A stretch of DNA of 64,000 nt from Pseudomonadota bacterium (lineage in GTDB: Bacteria > Myxococcota > Myxococcia > Myxococcales > Myxococcaceae), in contig JAFAFL010000012.1 of assembly GCA_023423535.1 (NCBI GenBank), positions 12,566 through 76,565 on the forward strand. Direction: 5' to 3'. The position numbers were made by a program, and so were the translations under genes. This document shows positions 1 through 8,031 of this stretch, in pieces. How positions within the stretch are numbered: the stretch's first letter is position 1; each line of letters opens with the position of its first letter. The notes under the pieces are model-generated. The model did not search any database, was not told the origin of the DNA, and worked only from the letters and a program-made list of their open reading frames with translations.

Positions 1-540
1 CGACGGATCGAAGGCCGGCGCGGCGGGCGGCAGCGACGCCGGAGGCTGTCCCCAGGGAACGGAGCCTGAGACCGCGCCGGACGCCGTGGCGGGGAGGATG
101 CCGTCGAGCAGGTGCTTCGTGGCGATGCCCACGGCGGTGGGCGAATCGAAGACCTCGCGGGGCAGGCCTGCGTGCGCGCCGAGGACCGCGCCCTTCGGAA
201 CCGCGGTGCCCGGAGAGGTGGGCAGCGTGGCGGCGACGCCGGCGGCCCAGTAGCCCGGGCGGGTGGACTCCCCTTCGTTCGACTGCGCCGCGATGCCGAA
301 GGAGGCGAACGGATCCGTGTCCACCGCGGGCGGCGGCATGCCTCCGACGGGCGGAGCGAGCCCTCCACCGGGGCCGGCGCCGTATGCGGACGGAGCGCCG
401 GAGGCTTCACCCGCGGTGCGAGCGCGCGCCACCCGGAAGGTGTGCTGGCACCGGGTGCACCGGACCTTCACGCCCTTCTCGGTGACCTTCTCGTCCGGAA
501 TCTTGAACCGGGTCTGGCACTTGTCGCACTTGACGATCAT
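1..540 (-). CDS. MJ0042-type zinc-ribbon protein, partial (C-terminus beyond window edge)
   Basis: The frame begins with ATG at 540 and stays open to base 1, so at least 180 residues are seen and the C-terminus is missing. Residues 1-38 form an MJ0042-type zinc ribbon: paired CxxC motifs at C5/C8 (CDKC) and C28/C31 (CTKC), with the family's 'IPDEKV...KVRC' pattern between them. The rest of the visible part is a Pro/Ala/Gly-rich linker with no recognisable domain. In delta-proteobacteria this finger usually sits at the N-terminus of proteins with a long disordered linker and a later membrane or TPR domain; which applies here cannot be seen. It is divergent from the PhaR-like gene. The zinc-ribbon call is firm; the function is unknown. 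Confidence 0.85.
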   Translation of the reverse strand, partial: MIVKCDKCQTRFKIPDEKVTEKGVKVRCTRCQHTFRVARARTAGEASGAPSAYGAGPGGGLAPPVGGMPPPAVDTDPFASFGIAAQSNEGESTRPGYWAAGVAATLPTSPGTAVPKGAVLGAHAGLPREVFDSPTAVGIATKHLLDGILPATASGAVSGSVPWGQPPASLPPAAPAFDPS

Positions 541-701
541 CGGAGGGCCGGGGCCGGCGCGAGTATAGCCGCGGCCCGCCGAAGCCGTTTCAGTTTGAGC
601 GCTGCCCGGCCGGCATGCTTGCCCCCCCACCGGCCCTCTGCTAACTGCCAATGCATTGCGTCACGCCGGGCCCACCGCCCGCGCCGTGCCCGGACCTGCC
701 C

Positions 702-1445
702 ATGAGCGAGCTCGAGAACGCCCCCCCTTCCCCTCCTTCCAAGGAGCCGAAGGTCATCAAGCGCTACACGAACCGGAAGCTCTACGACACGGTGGAGAGC
801 CGGTACGTCACCCTGGACGAGATCTCCGAGATGGTGAAGGTCGGGGTCGAGGTCCAGATCGTGGACAACAAGACCAAGGAGGACCTCACCTCGGTCACGC
901 TGGCGCAGATCATCTTCGAGGAGGAGAAGAAGAAGAACCGGATGCCGCTCTCGGTGCTGCGCGAGATCATCCGCCACCCGGGCGAGAGCATCACCGAGTT
1001 CATCAGCCGCGAGGTCTCCCCCCGCGTCGCGTCCTTCCGCAGCGAAGCCGAGCAGCGGCTGGACAAGCTCCTGCGCCGCGAGGGCGAAGAGGGCGTCGAG
1101 GGCGCGCCGTCGGCGGGCGAGGGCTCGGAGACGCCTCCGGCCGGGACCGAATCGGCCGGACCCTCCAGCACCAGCCCCAGCGCCACCGCAGCGGCGGAGG
1201 CGGCAGCAGCGCGCAGCCCCCAGCGGGTGCTCGAGGAGTGGCAGCGGCGGCTCGACGAGCGGGTGCGCCACGCGATGGAGAACGTGACCGGCAGCCTCCC
1301 CGCCTTCGGCCGCGACCTGCAGCAGCTCATCGAGCGGCTGGAGGCGCTGGAGCAGCGGCTGGGACGGCTCGAGGAGCGCGGCCAGAAGGGTGGCCCGTCC
1401 GGCGGCGGGTCGGGTTCGGGCGGGGGCTCCGGCTCGAACGGCTAA
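702..1445 (+). CDS. PhaR-type polyhydroxyalkanoate regulator-domain protein
   Basis: A 247-residue protein. Residues about 14-75 match the PHB/PHA accumulation regulator DNA-binding domain: 'KRYTNRKLYDT', then 'YVTLDEI', 'VQIVDNKTKEDLT' and 'TLAQIIFEEEKK'. In known PhaR proteins this domain represses phasin genes and also binds polyhydroxyalkanoate granules. A Ser/Pro/Ala-rich linker follows, then a leucine-heptad coiled coil (about residues 195-232) and a Gly/Ser tail. An in-frame ATG at 651 exists, but its extra 17 residues are Pro-rich and unlike the family, so the ATG at 702 was chosen. Neither start has a clear Shine-Dalgarno. The gene is convergent with parA. No PHA synthase lies in the window, so a role in PHA metabolism is inference from the domain only. 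Confidence 0.85.
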   Translation: MSELENAPPSPPSKEPKVIKRYTNRKLYDTVESRYVTLDEISEMVKVGVEVQIVDNKTKEDLTSVTLAQIIFEEEKKKNRMPLSVLREIIRHPGESITEFISREVSPRVASFRSEAEQRLDKLLRREGEEGVEGAPSAGEGSETPPAGTESAGPSSTSPSATAAAEAAAARSPQRVLEEWQRRLDERVRHAMENVTGSLPAFGRDLQQLIERLEALEQRLGRLEERGQKGGPSGGGSGSGGGSGSNG

Positions 1446-1455
1446 CGTTCGTCGC

Positions 1456-1479
1456 GAGGGCGGTCTCTACGCCGTCCTC
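1456..1479. terminator. Hairpin between convergent PhaR-like and parA genes
   Basis: An 8-bp inverted repeat (GAGGGCGG at 1456-1463, CCGTCCTC at 1472-1479, one G-T pair) with an 8-base loop lies exactly where the two convergent genes end. It overlaps the parA stop codon. There is no T-tract, so it is called by position and structure only. Confidence 0.4.
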
Positions 1480-2281
1480 AGGCCGCCTGGGCGCGCGCGT
1501 CGCCGATGAAGATCTCCTCGGCGATGGCGGCGAGCATCTGGGCGCCCTTGCTCTGGGGCGCGTACTCCCAGATCGTCTGGCCGTGGCTCTGGGCCTCGTC
1601 GATCTTCACGTTGTAGCCCAGCGGCGTGCGGGACAGCTCTGACGGGAAGTACTCGCCGAGTTTGCCGAGGATGGCGTCCGCCAGTGCGGTCTTCCGGTAG
1701 AGCGTGGGGACGACCTTCGTCACCCGCAGGTCCGGGCGCGCATGCTTCTGCGCCACCTCCGCCACCGTCTGCACCACCTCCGCGCAGCCATCCAGAGAGA
1801 GGTAGGTCAGCGCCACCGGGACGACGACCTCGCGCGCGGCGACGAGGATGTTCACCGTGGTGAGCCCCATGGACGGCGGCGCGTCGAAGAGCACCGCGTC
1901 GTACTCGCCCTCGATCGCGTCCAGCCGCTTCGCCAGCAGGTGGGTGCGGTCCGCGCGGTGGGCGACGGCGACGGGAAACTCACTCATCTCCTTGTAGGCG
2001 GGGACCACGGACAGCCCCTCCACCGCGGTCCCCTGCACGCAGTCAGCGACCCGAACCGCGTCGTCCGAGAGCAGGTGGAAGACGTGCGGCTTCACCTCGC
2101 GCACGTCCACGCCGAGCGACTTGCCCGCGTGCCCCTGCGTGTCGAGGTCCACCAGCAGGACCTTGAGGCCCTTCTCCCGCGCGAGGTACGCGGCGCAGTT
2201 CACCGCCAGGGTGGTCTTGCACGTTCCACCCTTCTCGTTGATGAACGCGATGCGCCGCTGCGCCTTCCGCACGGGGGCCAT
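1478..2281 (-). CDS. ParA/MinD-family partitioning ATPase
   Basis: A 267-residue ParA-type P-loop ATPase of the single-domain (Soj/McdA-sized) class. The deviant Walker A motif is at residues 17-24 (KGGTCKTT): the signature lysine is kept, but the usual 'VG' is replaced by 'TC'. Walker A' 'LVDLDTQG' is at 43-50 and Walker B 'VLFDAPP' at 130-136. Such ATPases bind DNA non-specifically as ATP dimers and position chromosomes, plasmids or protein cargos when an adaptor stimulates them. No parB gene or parS-like repeat is nearby. The upstream neighbour on the same strand (6-bp gap) encodes a small coiled-coil protein, a possible adaptor. The gene is convergent with the PhaR-like gene. The family call is sure; the cargo is unknown. 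Confidence 0.93.
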   Translation of the reverse strand: MAPVRKAQRRIAFINEKGGTCKTTLAVNCAAYLAREKGLKVLLVDLDTQGHAGKSLGVDVREVKPHVFHLLSDDAVRVADCVQGTAVEGLSVVPAYKEMSEFPVAVAHRADRTHLLAKRLDAIEGEYDAVLFDAPPSMGLTTVNILVAAREVVVPVALTYLSLDGCAEVVQTVAEVAQKHARPDLRVTKVVPTLYRKTALADAILGKLGEYFPSELSRTPLGYNVKIDEAQSHGQTIWEYAPQSKGAQMLAAIAEEIFIGDARAQAA

Positions 2282-2287
2282 GTGACG

Positions 2288-2602
2288 CTAGCTCCCGCCC
2301 TTGCGCGCGCTCTTGCCCTTGCCGAGCCCGTCCACCTTCTCCTCGATGGAGGAGAGCATCCCCTCGAGCTCCTCCACCTTCGACCGGAGCGCCTCCATGT
2401 CCGCGGAGGAGGGCAGGTTCATCGCCGACAGCGCGGCGCGCAGGCTCTTGTCCAACGTCCCCTTCGCGGAGAGCGACTTCGAGACGATCGACTGGATGGC
2501 GGTGACGAACTTCTCGTTCGACAGGAGCTGCTGCGCGAGCTTCCCCACGCGCTCCTCACCGGTCTCCACCAACTTCTTCATCACGGGGTTGTTCTTGAGC
2601 AT
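2288..2602 (-). CDS. Small coiled-coil, phasin-like protein upstream of parA
   Basis: A 104-residue, Lys/Glu-rich helical protein. Residues about 1-60 are amphipathic helices ('KKLVETGEERVGKLAQQLL', 'FVTAIQSIVSKSL'). Residues about 70-95 form a short coiled coil ('LRSKVEELEGMLSSIEEKV') and the tail is basic (KGKSARKGG). This layout resembles granule-associated phasin-like proteins, but no diagnostic motif proves it. A longer frame from 2656 exists; ATG 2602 was preferred because the extra 18 residues look like untranslated leader. It is six bases upstream of parA and surely co-transcribed, so an adaptor or cargo-coat role for that ATPase is plausible but inferred. The divergent promoter region faces the ArsA genes. 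Confidence 0.75.
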   Translation of the reverse strand: MLKNNPVMKKLVETGEERVGKLAQQLLSNEKFVTAIQSIVSKSLSAKGTLDKSLRAALSAMNLPSSADMEALRSKVEELEGMLSSIEEKVDGLGKGKSARKGGS

Positions 2603-2665
2603 GGACCGTCCGGAAATGGGCGCGCGCACAATCGTTTTCGCAGCTGCGGGTGTCAAGAACGTGCG

Positions 2666-2694
2666 TTGACAGGTGGGGGGGCCATCCCTACGGT
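2666..2694 (+). promoter_or_regulatory. Sigma-70-type promoter for the arsA-like pair
   Basis: A perfect -35 hexamer TTGACA (2666-2671), a 17-bp spacer and a weak -10 TACGGT (2689-2694) lie 12 bp before the ATG at 2707. The transcript would have a very short leader or none. Confidence 0.5.
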
Positions 2695-2706
2695 GCCCGA
2701 CGCCTT

Positions 2707-3618
2707 ATGGGAGTGCTCTCCGCGCAGCGGCTGTGGATCGTCACCGGGAAGGGCGGCGTGGGAAAGAGCACGGTGGCCGCCGGGCTCGCGCTCGCCTCCG
2801 CGCGCGAGGGCAAGCGCACCCTCGTCTGCGAGATCAACGCCACCGAACGCATCAGCGGCCTGCTCGGACATCCCGAGGCCGGGCCGGAGATCCGCCTTCT
2901 GGAGAAGAACCTCTGGGCGGTGAACGTGCAGCCGCCGGAGGCGATGCGCGAGTACGGCCTCATGGTCCTGCGCTTCGAGACCCTCTACAAGACGGTCTTC
3001 GAGAACCGGATCGTCCGCTACTTCCTCCGCTTCATCCCCAGCCTGCAGGAGCTGGTGCTGCTGGGGAAGGTGCTCTTCCACCTCGACGAAAAGCTGCCAG
3101 ACGGTCGCCCGCGCTACGAGCGCATCGTGATGGACGCGCCCGCCACCGGCCACGCCATCGCCTTCCTCAGCGTGCCGCAGGTCATCCTCGACACGGTGCC
3201 GCCGGGGCCCATGGCGAACCAGGCGAAGAAGATGCGCGACCTGCTCGCGGACAGGGGCACCACCGGCACCGTGCTCGTCTCGCTGCCGGAGGAGATGCCG
3301 GTGAACGAGACGGTGGACCTCCACCGCGCCCTCACCGGGGAGGTGAAGATCCCCGTCTCCGCCGCGGTGCTGAACATGTACACGGCGCAGCGCTTCACCG
3401 AGGCGGACGTCGCCGCCGTTCCCGAACCCCTCCGCGAGGCCGTCCGCGCGCACTTCCTCCGCGAGGGCTTCAGCGCCGAGGCCGAGGAGCGGCTGCGCAG
3501 GGAGCTCGGCCTGCCCATCGTCCGGGTCCCGAGGCTCTTCGGCACCGCCGCCCACGGCCGCGAGGGCGTGGAGCGATTCAGCGAGAGCCTGCGGCCCCTG
3601 TGGGAGGCGGCGAAGTGA
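2707..3618 (+). CDS. ArsA/Get3-family ATPase, first of a pair
   Basis: A 303-residue P-loop ATPase of the ArsA/Get3 (anion-transporting ATPase) group. The deviant Walker A 'GKGGVGKST' is at residues 14-22, including the signature lysine K15, followed by 'TLVCEINATERISGLLG'. A Walker B/switch region 'IVMDAPATGHA' lies near residues 139-149. A frame beginning at 2650 is longer, but ATG 2707 follows the TTGACA promoter and fits the family N-terminus. The next gene starts inside its stop codon, so the two are translationally coupled. The Get3 members handle tail-anchored proteins and ArsA energises arsenite export; no arsenic gene is nearby. The paired arrangement recalls the mycobacterial Rv3679/Rv3680 pair (from memory). 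Confidence 0.88.
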   Translation: MGVLSAQRLWIVTGKGGVGKSTVAAGLALASAREGKRTLVCEINATERISGLLGHPEAGPEIRLLEKNLWAVNVQPPEAMREYGLMVLRFETLYKTVFENRIVRYFLRFIPSLQELVLLGKVLFHLDEKLPDGRPRYERIVMDAPATGHAIAFLSVPQVILDTVPPGPMANQAKKMRDLLADRGTTGTVLVSLPEEMPVNETVDLHRALTGEVKIPVSAAVLNMYTAQRFTEADVAAVPEPLREAVRAHFLREGFSAEAEERLRRELGLPIVRVPRLFGTAAHGREGVERFSESLRPLWEAAK

Positions 3619-4739
3619 GCGGGACCGAAGCCATCAGCCGCGCGCTGCAGTCGAAGACGGTGCTCGTGTGCGTGGGCGCGGGCGGCGTGGGCAAGACCAC
3701 CGTGGCCGCCTCGCTCGCCCTGCGCGCGGCCTCCGGCGAGGACCGCTCCGCCCTGGTCTGCACCATCGACCCCGCGCGGCGGCTGGCGAACTCGCTGGGC
3801 CTCGGCGAGCTGGGAAACGAGGAACTGCGCATCGGCGAGGAGATCTTCCGCGCCGCGGGCGTTCCGGCGAAGGCGCCGCTGCACGCGATGATGCTGGACA
3901 TGAAGCGGAGCTGGGACGAGCTCGTCGAGCGCCACGCCCCGCCCGACCGGCGCCAGGCCATTCTCCAGAGCCGCTTCTACCAGGCCCTCTCCACGCGCCT
4001 TGCCGGCTCGCAGGAGTACATCGCCATGGTGAAGCTCGTGCAGCTTCGCCAGCGCAGCCAGCACGGCCTCGTGGTGCTCGACACCCCGCCCACCGCGCAC
4101 GCGCTCGACTTCCTCGACGCGCCGAACCGCATCCTCGACTTTCTCGACAACGACGCGGCGAAGTTCCTCCTCACCCCTGCGCTCGCGGCCGGGAAGATCG
4201 GGCTGCGGTTCCTCAACTTCGGCACGAACTACGTCGCCAAGGGCCTGGCGAAGTTCACCGGCACCGAGACCCTGCAGGAACTCGCCGCCTTCATGCAGTC
4301 CATCTCCTCGCTCAACGAGTCCTTCCGCGAGGGCTCGCGGCAGGTGCGCGAGATGATGACCGCGAAGACGACCTCCTTCGTGCTCGTGACCGCCCCCGCC
4401 CGAGAGCGGCTCGACGAGGCCATCCACTTCCACACCCTGCTGCGCCAGAACGGCATGTCCGTCTGCGCGGTGGTGGTGAACCGGATGCACTTCGCTCCGC
4501 CGCCCGAGGCCCTCGACGCCGCCCGCGCCCTCGAGCCCTCGCTGCGCGGCCGGGTGGAGCAGACGCTCGAGGAGCAGCGCGACCTCGCCGCCCACGACGC
4601 GGCCGCGGTGGCCCAGCTGCGGAAGACCTGCGCCCCCACCCCGCTGGTGCTCGTTCCCCGCTTTGAGCGCGACGTCCACGACCTCTCCGGCCTCTGGGAG
4701 ACGTCGAAGTACCTCGTCGGCGAGCGGCTGGCGGAATAG
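3615..4739 (+). CDS. ArsA/Get3-family ATPase, second of a pair, signature lysine replaced
   Basis: A 374-residue ATPase starting at GTG 3615, which overlaps the preceding TGA stop (GTGA). P-loop 'GAGGVGKTT' is at residues 21-29: the signature lysine of the deviant Walker A is an alanine (A22), while the catalytic-loop lysine is kept. 'CTIDPARRLANSLGL' follows, typical of the ArsA2-type partner. 'VVLDTPPTAHALDFLD' near residues 154-169 is the Walker B/switch region. The pairing with a lysine-containing partner suggests a heterodimer in which one subunit contributes the signature lysine; this is inference. No TRC40-insert-like or metal-binding Cys motif was noticed. Role probably in protein targeting or stress rather than arsenite export. 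Confidence 0.88.
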   Translation: MSGTEAISRALQSKTVLVCVGAGGVGKTTVAASLALRAASGEDRSALVCTIDPARRLANSLGLGELGNEELRIGEEIFRAAGVPAKAPLHAMMLDMKRSWDELVERHAPPDRRQAILQSRFYQALSTRLAGSQEYIAMVKLVQLRQRSQHGLVVLDTPPTAHALDFLDAPNRILDFLDNDAAKFLLTPALAAGKIGLRFLNFGTNYVAKGLAKFTGTETLQELAAFMQSISSLNESFREGSRQVREMMTAKTTSFVLVTAPARERLDEAIHFHTLLRQNGMSVCAVVVNRMHFAPPPEALDAARALEPSLRGRVEQTLEEQRDLAAHDAAAVAQLRKTCAPTPLVLVPRFERDVHDLSGLWETSKYLVGERLAE

Positions 4740-4928
4740 CGGCCGGGAGACCGTCGTTCGCAACCTCTGCAGCGGCGCCCCGGCGGCCCCGGGATAGACT
4801 CCCCGGTTCTGCCGCGCGTGGTTGGAGCTGGCGGCGGAACCGGCCCTCGTGCCGGAGTGTCCGAGAAGCAGGGGCCGGAACGAAGGATGCTCCGGTCGTC
4901 GTGGCAGCTCGGTGAGGAGGCTTTCGGG

Positions 4929-6167
4929 ATGCGGACAGGTTCTTCGGTGTGGGTCGTCGCGGCGGCCGCGGTGCTCGCGCTCGGCGTGGGCTGTACGGGC
5001 GCGCGGCGGGGCGTGAAGGCGGACGGAGAGGGCACCGGCGAGACGCAGGAGATCACCTTCGCCGAGCCCATCCAGATCGTGGGCGACCCGGAGCTGGAGA
5101 ACCTCAACGACGAGGAGCTCTTCGCCGGCGGGACCTCCGCTTATGCGGCGCAGGACTTCAAGAAGGCGGCGCGATACTTCGGCCGCCTGGCGGACTTCCA
5201 CCCGGACAGCCGTCATCGCCGGGTGTCGCTCTACAACGCGGGGCTCGCGCACCAGCGGCTGGAGGAGTGGGAGGCGGCGCTCGGCCGGTTCGGCGAGCTG
5301 TCGGATCCGCAGAAGGGCTTCGGCGACGCGCTGGATGCGACCTTCCGGGTGGCGGAGACGCTCTACCACCTCGACCGGCACCTCGAGGCGGCGGCAATGC
5401 TCGAGATCATCGCCGACCGGGCGGACCTCTCCTGGAACAAGCGCATCGAGGCGCAGGTCCAGCACGGCATCTGCCTGCACGAGGCGGGGATGTCGCAGCC
5501 GGCCGAGGGAAGCCTCCGCAAGGCGCTGACCATGTACAACGGCCTGACCCACAAGGAGGAGGTGGACGACTACTTCCCCTCGCAGGCGCAGTTCTTCATC
5601 GGCGAGATCTACCGGGCCCACTACGAGTCGGTGCAGCTCGACCCGCTGAAGGGCACCGACCGGCTCGGCGAGGACCTCGAGCACAAGGCGCAGCTGCTCC
5701 TCTCCGCGCAGGGCCACTACCTCCGAGCGATCCGGATGGGGAACGGCTACTGGGGCACCGCGGCCGGCTCGCGCATCGGCGGGCTCTACGAGAACCTCTA
5801 CGACCACATGGTGAACACGCCGGTGCCGCCGGAGCTCGACGGGGAGCAGGCGGAGATCTACCGGCAGGAGCTGCGGAAGAAGATCCGCATCCTCATCACC
5901 AAGGCGATCAACGTGTACGAGCGCACCCTCGAGGCCGCCGAGCGCATCGGCGCGCAGAGCGCCTTCGTGGACAACACCCGCGAGTCGCTGAAGAAGATGA
6001 AGGACCTGCTGCTGGCCGACGCCATCCGCGACGAGGAGGAGGCCGCGCCCTCCCGCCCCGCCGGCCGTCCGGGCAAGAGCGAGGGCAAGGGCGGCACCAG
6101 CTCCACCGGAGGCGCCTCGGCGCCCGGTTCGTCCCGCCTCGTCACCGACCTGCCGGCGCGCGGCTAG
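4929..6167 (+). CDS. TPR-repeat lipoprotein
   Basis: A 412-residue protein with a lipoprotein signal: a hydrophobic stretch at residues 8-20 and a lipobox ending at C22 ('LGVGC'). The mature part is made of TPR-like helical pairs ('AAQDFKKAARYFGRLADFHPDS', 'LYNAGLAHQRLEEWEAALGRF' type units) from about residue 65 to 260, then a longer helical region and a Ser/Gly/Pro-rich tail. ATG 4929 was chosen over upstream starts because of GAGGAGG about 10 bases before it and the signal peptide. TPR lipoproteins like this often belong to envelope complexes, including gliding and polysaccharide machinery in myxobacteria, but nothing here identifies which. The M48 protease gene follows 12 bp downstream. 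Confidence 0.85.
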   Translation: MRTGSSVWVVAAAAVLALGVGCTGARRGVKADGEGTGETQEITFAEPIQIVGDPELENLNDEELFAGGTSAYAAQDFKKAARYFGRLADFHPDSRHRRVSLYNAGLAHQRLEEWEAALGRFGELSDPQKGFGDALDATFRVAETLYHLDRHLEAAAMLEIIADRADLSWNKRIEAQVQHGICLHEAGMSQPAEGSLRKALTMYNGLTHKEEVDDYFPSQAQFFIGEIYRAHYESVQLDPLKGTDRLGEDLEHKAQLLLSAQGHYLRAIRMGNGYWGTAAGSRIGGLYENLYDHMVNTPVPPELDGEQAEIYRQELRKKIRILITKAINVYERTLEAAERIGAQSAFVDNTRESLKKMKDLLLADAIRDEEEAAPSRPAGRPGKSEGKGGTSSTGGASAPGSSRLVTDLPARG

Positions 6168-6179
6168 ACTCGCCGCCGC

Positions 6180-7400
6180 TTGGACCCGATCTTCTCCCCC
6201 GACGAGCTCGCCCGGGTACGCGACTACGCGCGCCCCTTCTACGTCTGGCTCGCGCTGAAGGACGTCGTCCTCGTCGGGCTCTACGTCCTGCTGCTGCGCT
6301 TCGGCATCCGGCCCCTCTACGCGCAGGCGCAACGCGCCGCCGCCTGGACCGACGCGCGTCTGCAGTGGACCCGCACGCTCCCGGTGCTTCGCGCGGTGCC
6401 CGCCGCGCTCGGCAAGCTGTGGGGCGGCGCCGGCTGGGGCACCGCCCTGCTCTTCTCGCTGCTCTACATGGTCGTGCTCAACGGGGTGCTGCTGCCAAAG
6501 AGCGTCTGGCTCGACTACTTCCACGAGCACCGGTTCGGACAGTCGAACTACACGCCCGGCGGCTACGCGCTCGACGTGATGAAGACCTTCACCTTCACCG
6601 CCGCCGCGCAGTGCGTGATGGCGTTCGGCCTCTTCGGACTCGCCCGCAAGCTTCGCAGCTGGTGGCTGCTGCTCGGGGTCGCCGCCGGACTGGCGCTGCT
6701 GGCCTCGCCGCTGCTCGACCCCTACCGGGCGCGGCTCTACTTCGATCAGGAGAAGCTCGCGCAGGGTCCGCTTCGCGCCGAGATCGCCACGCTGCTCGAC
6801 CGCGCGGACGTCGCGTACGGCGATGTGCTGGTGGAGAAGACGTCTCGCGCGAGCAAGAACCTCCAAGCCTACTTCGCGGGCCAGGGCCCCACCCGCACCG
6901 TGGTGCTCAACGACGTGCTGGTGGAGAAGCTGGAGACGCCGGAGGTGCTCGCGGCCGTGGCGCACGAGGCGGGCCACATTTCGGAATCGAAGTGGCCGGG
7001 CCGCATCCTCGCGTCGCTGGCGCTGTTCGGCTTTCTCTTCCTCTGCCACCGCATCCTCCTCTTCGTGCAGCGCCGGCAGTGGTTCGGCGTGACCGCGTAC
7101 GGCGACGTCCGCACCCTGCCCCTGCTCTCGCTCGCCCTGACCGTGCTGCTCTCCGTCTCGCAGCCGCTCAGCGCCGCCGTCTCTCGCGCCCGCGAGCGGA
7201 AAGCGGACCTCTACGCGCTCGAGCTGACGCGGGACCCGGCGGCCTTCCGAGCCATGCTGGTGAAGGCCGCCCGCACGAACAAACTGGACCCGGAGCCGCC
7301 GCGCTGGGCAGTGCTCCGGGCCCATGGCCACCCGCCGATCTCCGAGCGGCTGGCCGCGGTCTCCGCTTGGGAATCACAGCAGAAGACGAGCGGCGAGTAG
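6180..7400 (+). CDS. M48-family membrane zinc metalloprotease (Ste24/CAAX-protease-like)
   Basis: A 406-residue integral membrane protease. The zinc motif HEAGH is at residues 262-266 and a downstream third ligand 'ERKAD' (E339, D343) completes the M48 pattern. Hydrophobic segments near residues 25-40, 85-105, 140-180, 278-296 and 313-330 flank it, as in Ste24-type peptidases. The start appears to be TTG 6180; no ATG lies early enough, and a TAGACT hexamer 9 bases upstream may be its -10. In bacteria these enzymes cleave damaged or misfolded membrane proteins, and the eukaryotic relatives trim prenylated peptides. It sits 12 bp after the TPR lipoprotein, so an envelope quality-control pair is possible. 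Confidence 0.9.
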   Translation: MDPIFSPDELARVRDYARPFYVWLALKDVVLVGLYVLLLRFGIRPLYAQAQRAAAWTDARLQWTRTLPVLRAVPAALGKLWGGAGWGTALLFSLLYMVVLNGVLLPKSVWLDYFHEHRFGQSNYTPGGYALDVMKTFTFTAAAQCVMAFGLFGLARKLRSWWLLLGVAAGLALLASPLLDPYRARLYFDQEKLAQGPLRAEIATLLDRADVAYGDVLVEKTSRASKNLQAYFAGQGPTRTVVLNDVLVEKLETPEVLAAVAHEAGHISESKWPGRILASLALFGFLFLCHRILLFVQRRQWFGVTAYGDVRTLPLLSLALTVLLSVSQPLSAAVSRARERKADLYALELTRDPAAFRAMLVKAARTNKLDPEPPRWAVLRAHGHPPISERLAAVSAWESQQKTSGE

Positions 7401-7440
7401 GTCCGGCCCCAACCCCGACCCCGGCCGCAACCGGACCTAC
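7397..7440. terminator. Inverted repeat between convergent M48 and TPR-chaperone genes
   Basis: Perfect 10-bp arms, GTAGGTCCGG (7397-7406) and CCGGACCTAC (7431-7440), are separated by a 24-base C/G-rich loop. The left arm includes the stop codon of the protease gene. No T-tract follows. It could terminate both convergent genes. Confidence 0.45.
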
Positions 7441-7519
7441 CCACCTCCCGCGTCACCCGGCCGCTCCCCAGCTTCCGGGCGACTTCGGCGCGCCCGCGTG
7501 AACGCGCCTCCCGCATCCG

Positions 7520-7996
7520 CTACTTGTTCTTCAGCAACTCCACCGCCTGAAGCGTGATCGCCCGGACGAGTCCCGCCGCGCGCCGCCCCGCCGCCGTCTC
7601 GCCGTGCGGGTCCGCCTCCACCGCGAGCATCAGGTCCGCGAAGCCCGCCTTGTCCCCGCCCTTCAGCCGCAGCTCACCGCGGTTCCCCAACGCCACCGGG
7701 TTCTTCGGGTCGGCAGCCAGCGCATCGTTGTAGGCGGTCATCGCGTCCTGCGGTCTGCCGAGCTTCTGGTACACGGTGCCGAGCGCCGCCTGCGCACCCG
7801 TGTCGTGCGGGTTTCCGGCGACGAGCCCCTCAAAGATGACGCGGGCCTCCTCGAGTCGCCCCGCACCGGCGAGCTCGCAGCCGAGGTTCGCGATGGCGCG
7901 GGCCTCCTCAAACGACATCCCCTCCACCTCCGCCCAGGTCATCTCGCCCCGGGTGAACTTCCGAAGGTTCTGCGCGAACACGTCTTCCGCCGTCAT
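7520..7996 (-). CDS. TPR protein resembling type III secretion chaperones (LcrH/SycD class)
   Basis: A 158-residue, acidic, all-helical protein with three tandem TPR units from about residue 33 to 135 (for example 'IANLGCELAGAGRLEEARVIFEGL', cut short here, and 'GTVYQKLGRPQDAMTAYNDAL'). Size and layout, with an N-terminal helix, three TPRs and a C-terminal helix, match the LcrH/SycD/CesD chaperones that bind type III translocators. ATG 7996 is preferred because GGAG lies 9 bases upstream; an ATG at 8029 would add 11 residues. It directly follows the 480-residue gene, which would be its client. A general TPR protein is the alternative. No secretion apparatus gene is in the window. Confidence 0.75.
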   Translation of the reverse strand: MTAEDVFAQNLRKFTRGEMTWAEVEGMSFEEARAIANLGCELAGAGRLEEARVIFEGLVAGNPHDTGAQAALGTVYQKLGRPQDAMTAYNDALAADPKNPVALGNRGELRLKGGDKAGFADLMLAVEADPHGETAAGRRAAGLVRAITLQAVELLKNK

Positions 7997-8031
7997 GGTG
8001 GTCTTCTCCTTCTTGATGACGCGCTTCATGG

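Noticed and set aside
2707..4739. Arsenite resistance operon
   Set aside because: The ArsA-type ATPases have no ArsB, ArsR or ArsC neighbour and no metal-binding cysteine cluster was noticed.
3114..7331. Minus-strand open frame of 1405 codons
   Set aside because: It is antisense to the ArsA, TPR-lipoprotein and M48 genes, is made of His/Arg/Glu-rich low-complexity sequence, and has no ribosome site. It follows from GC bias.
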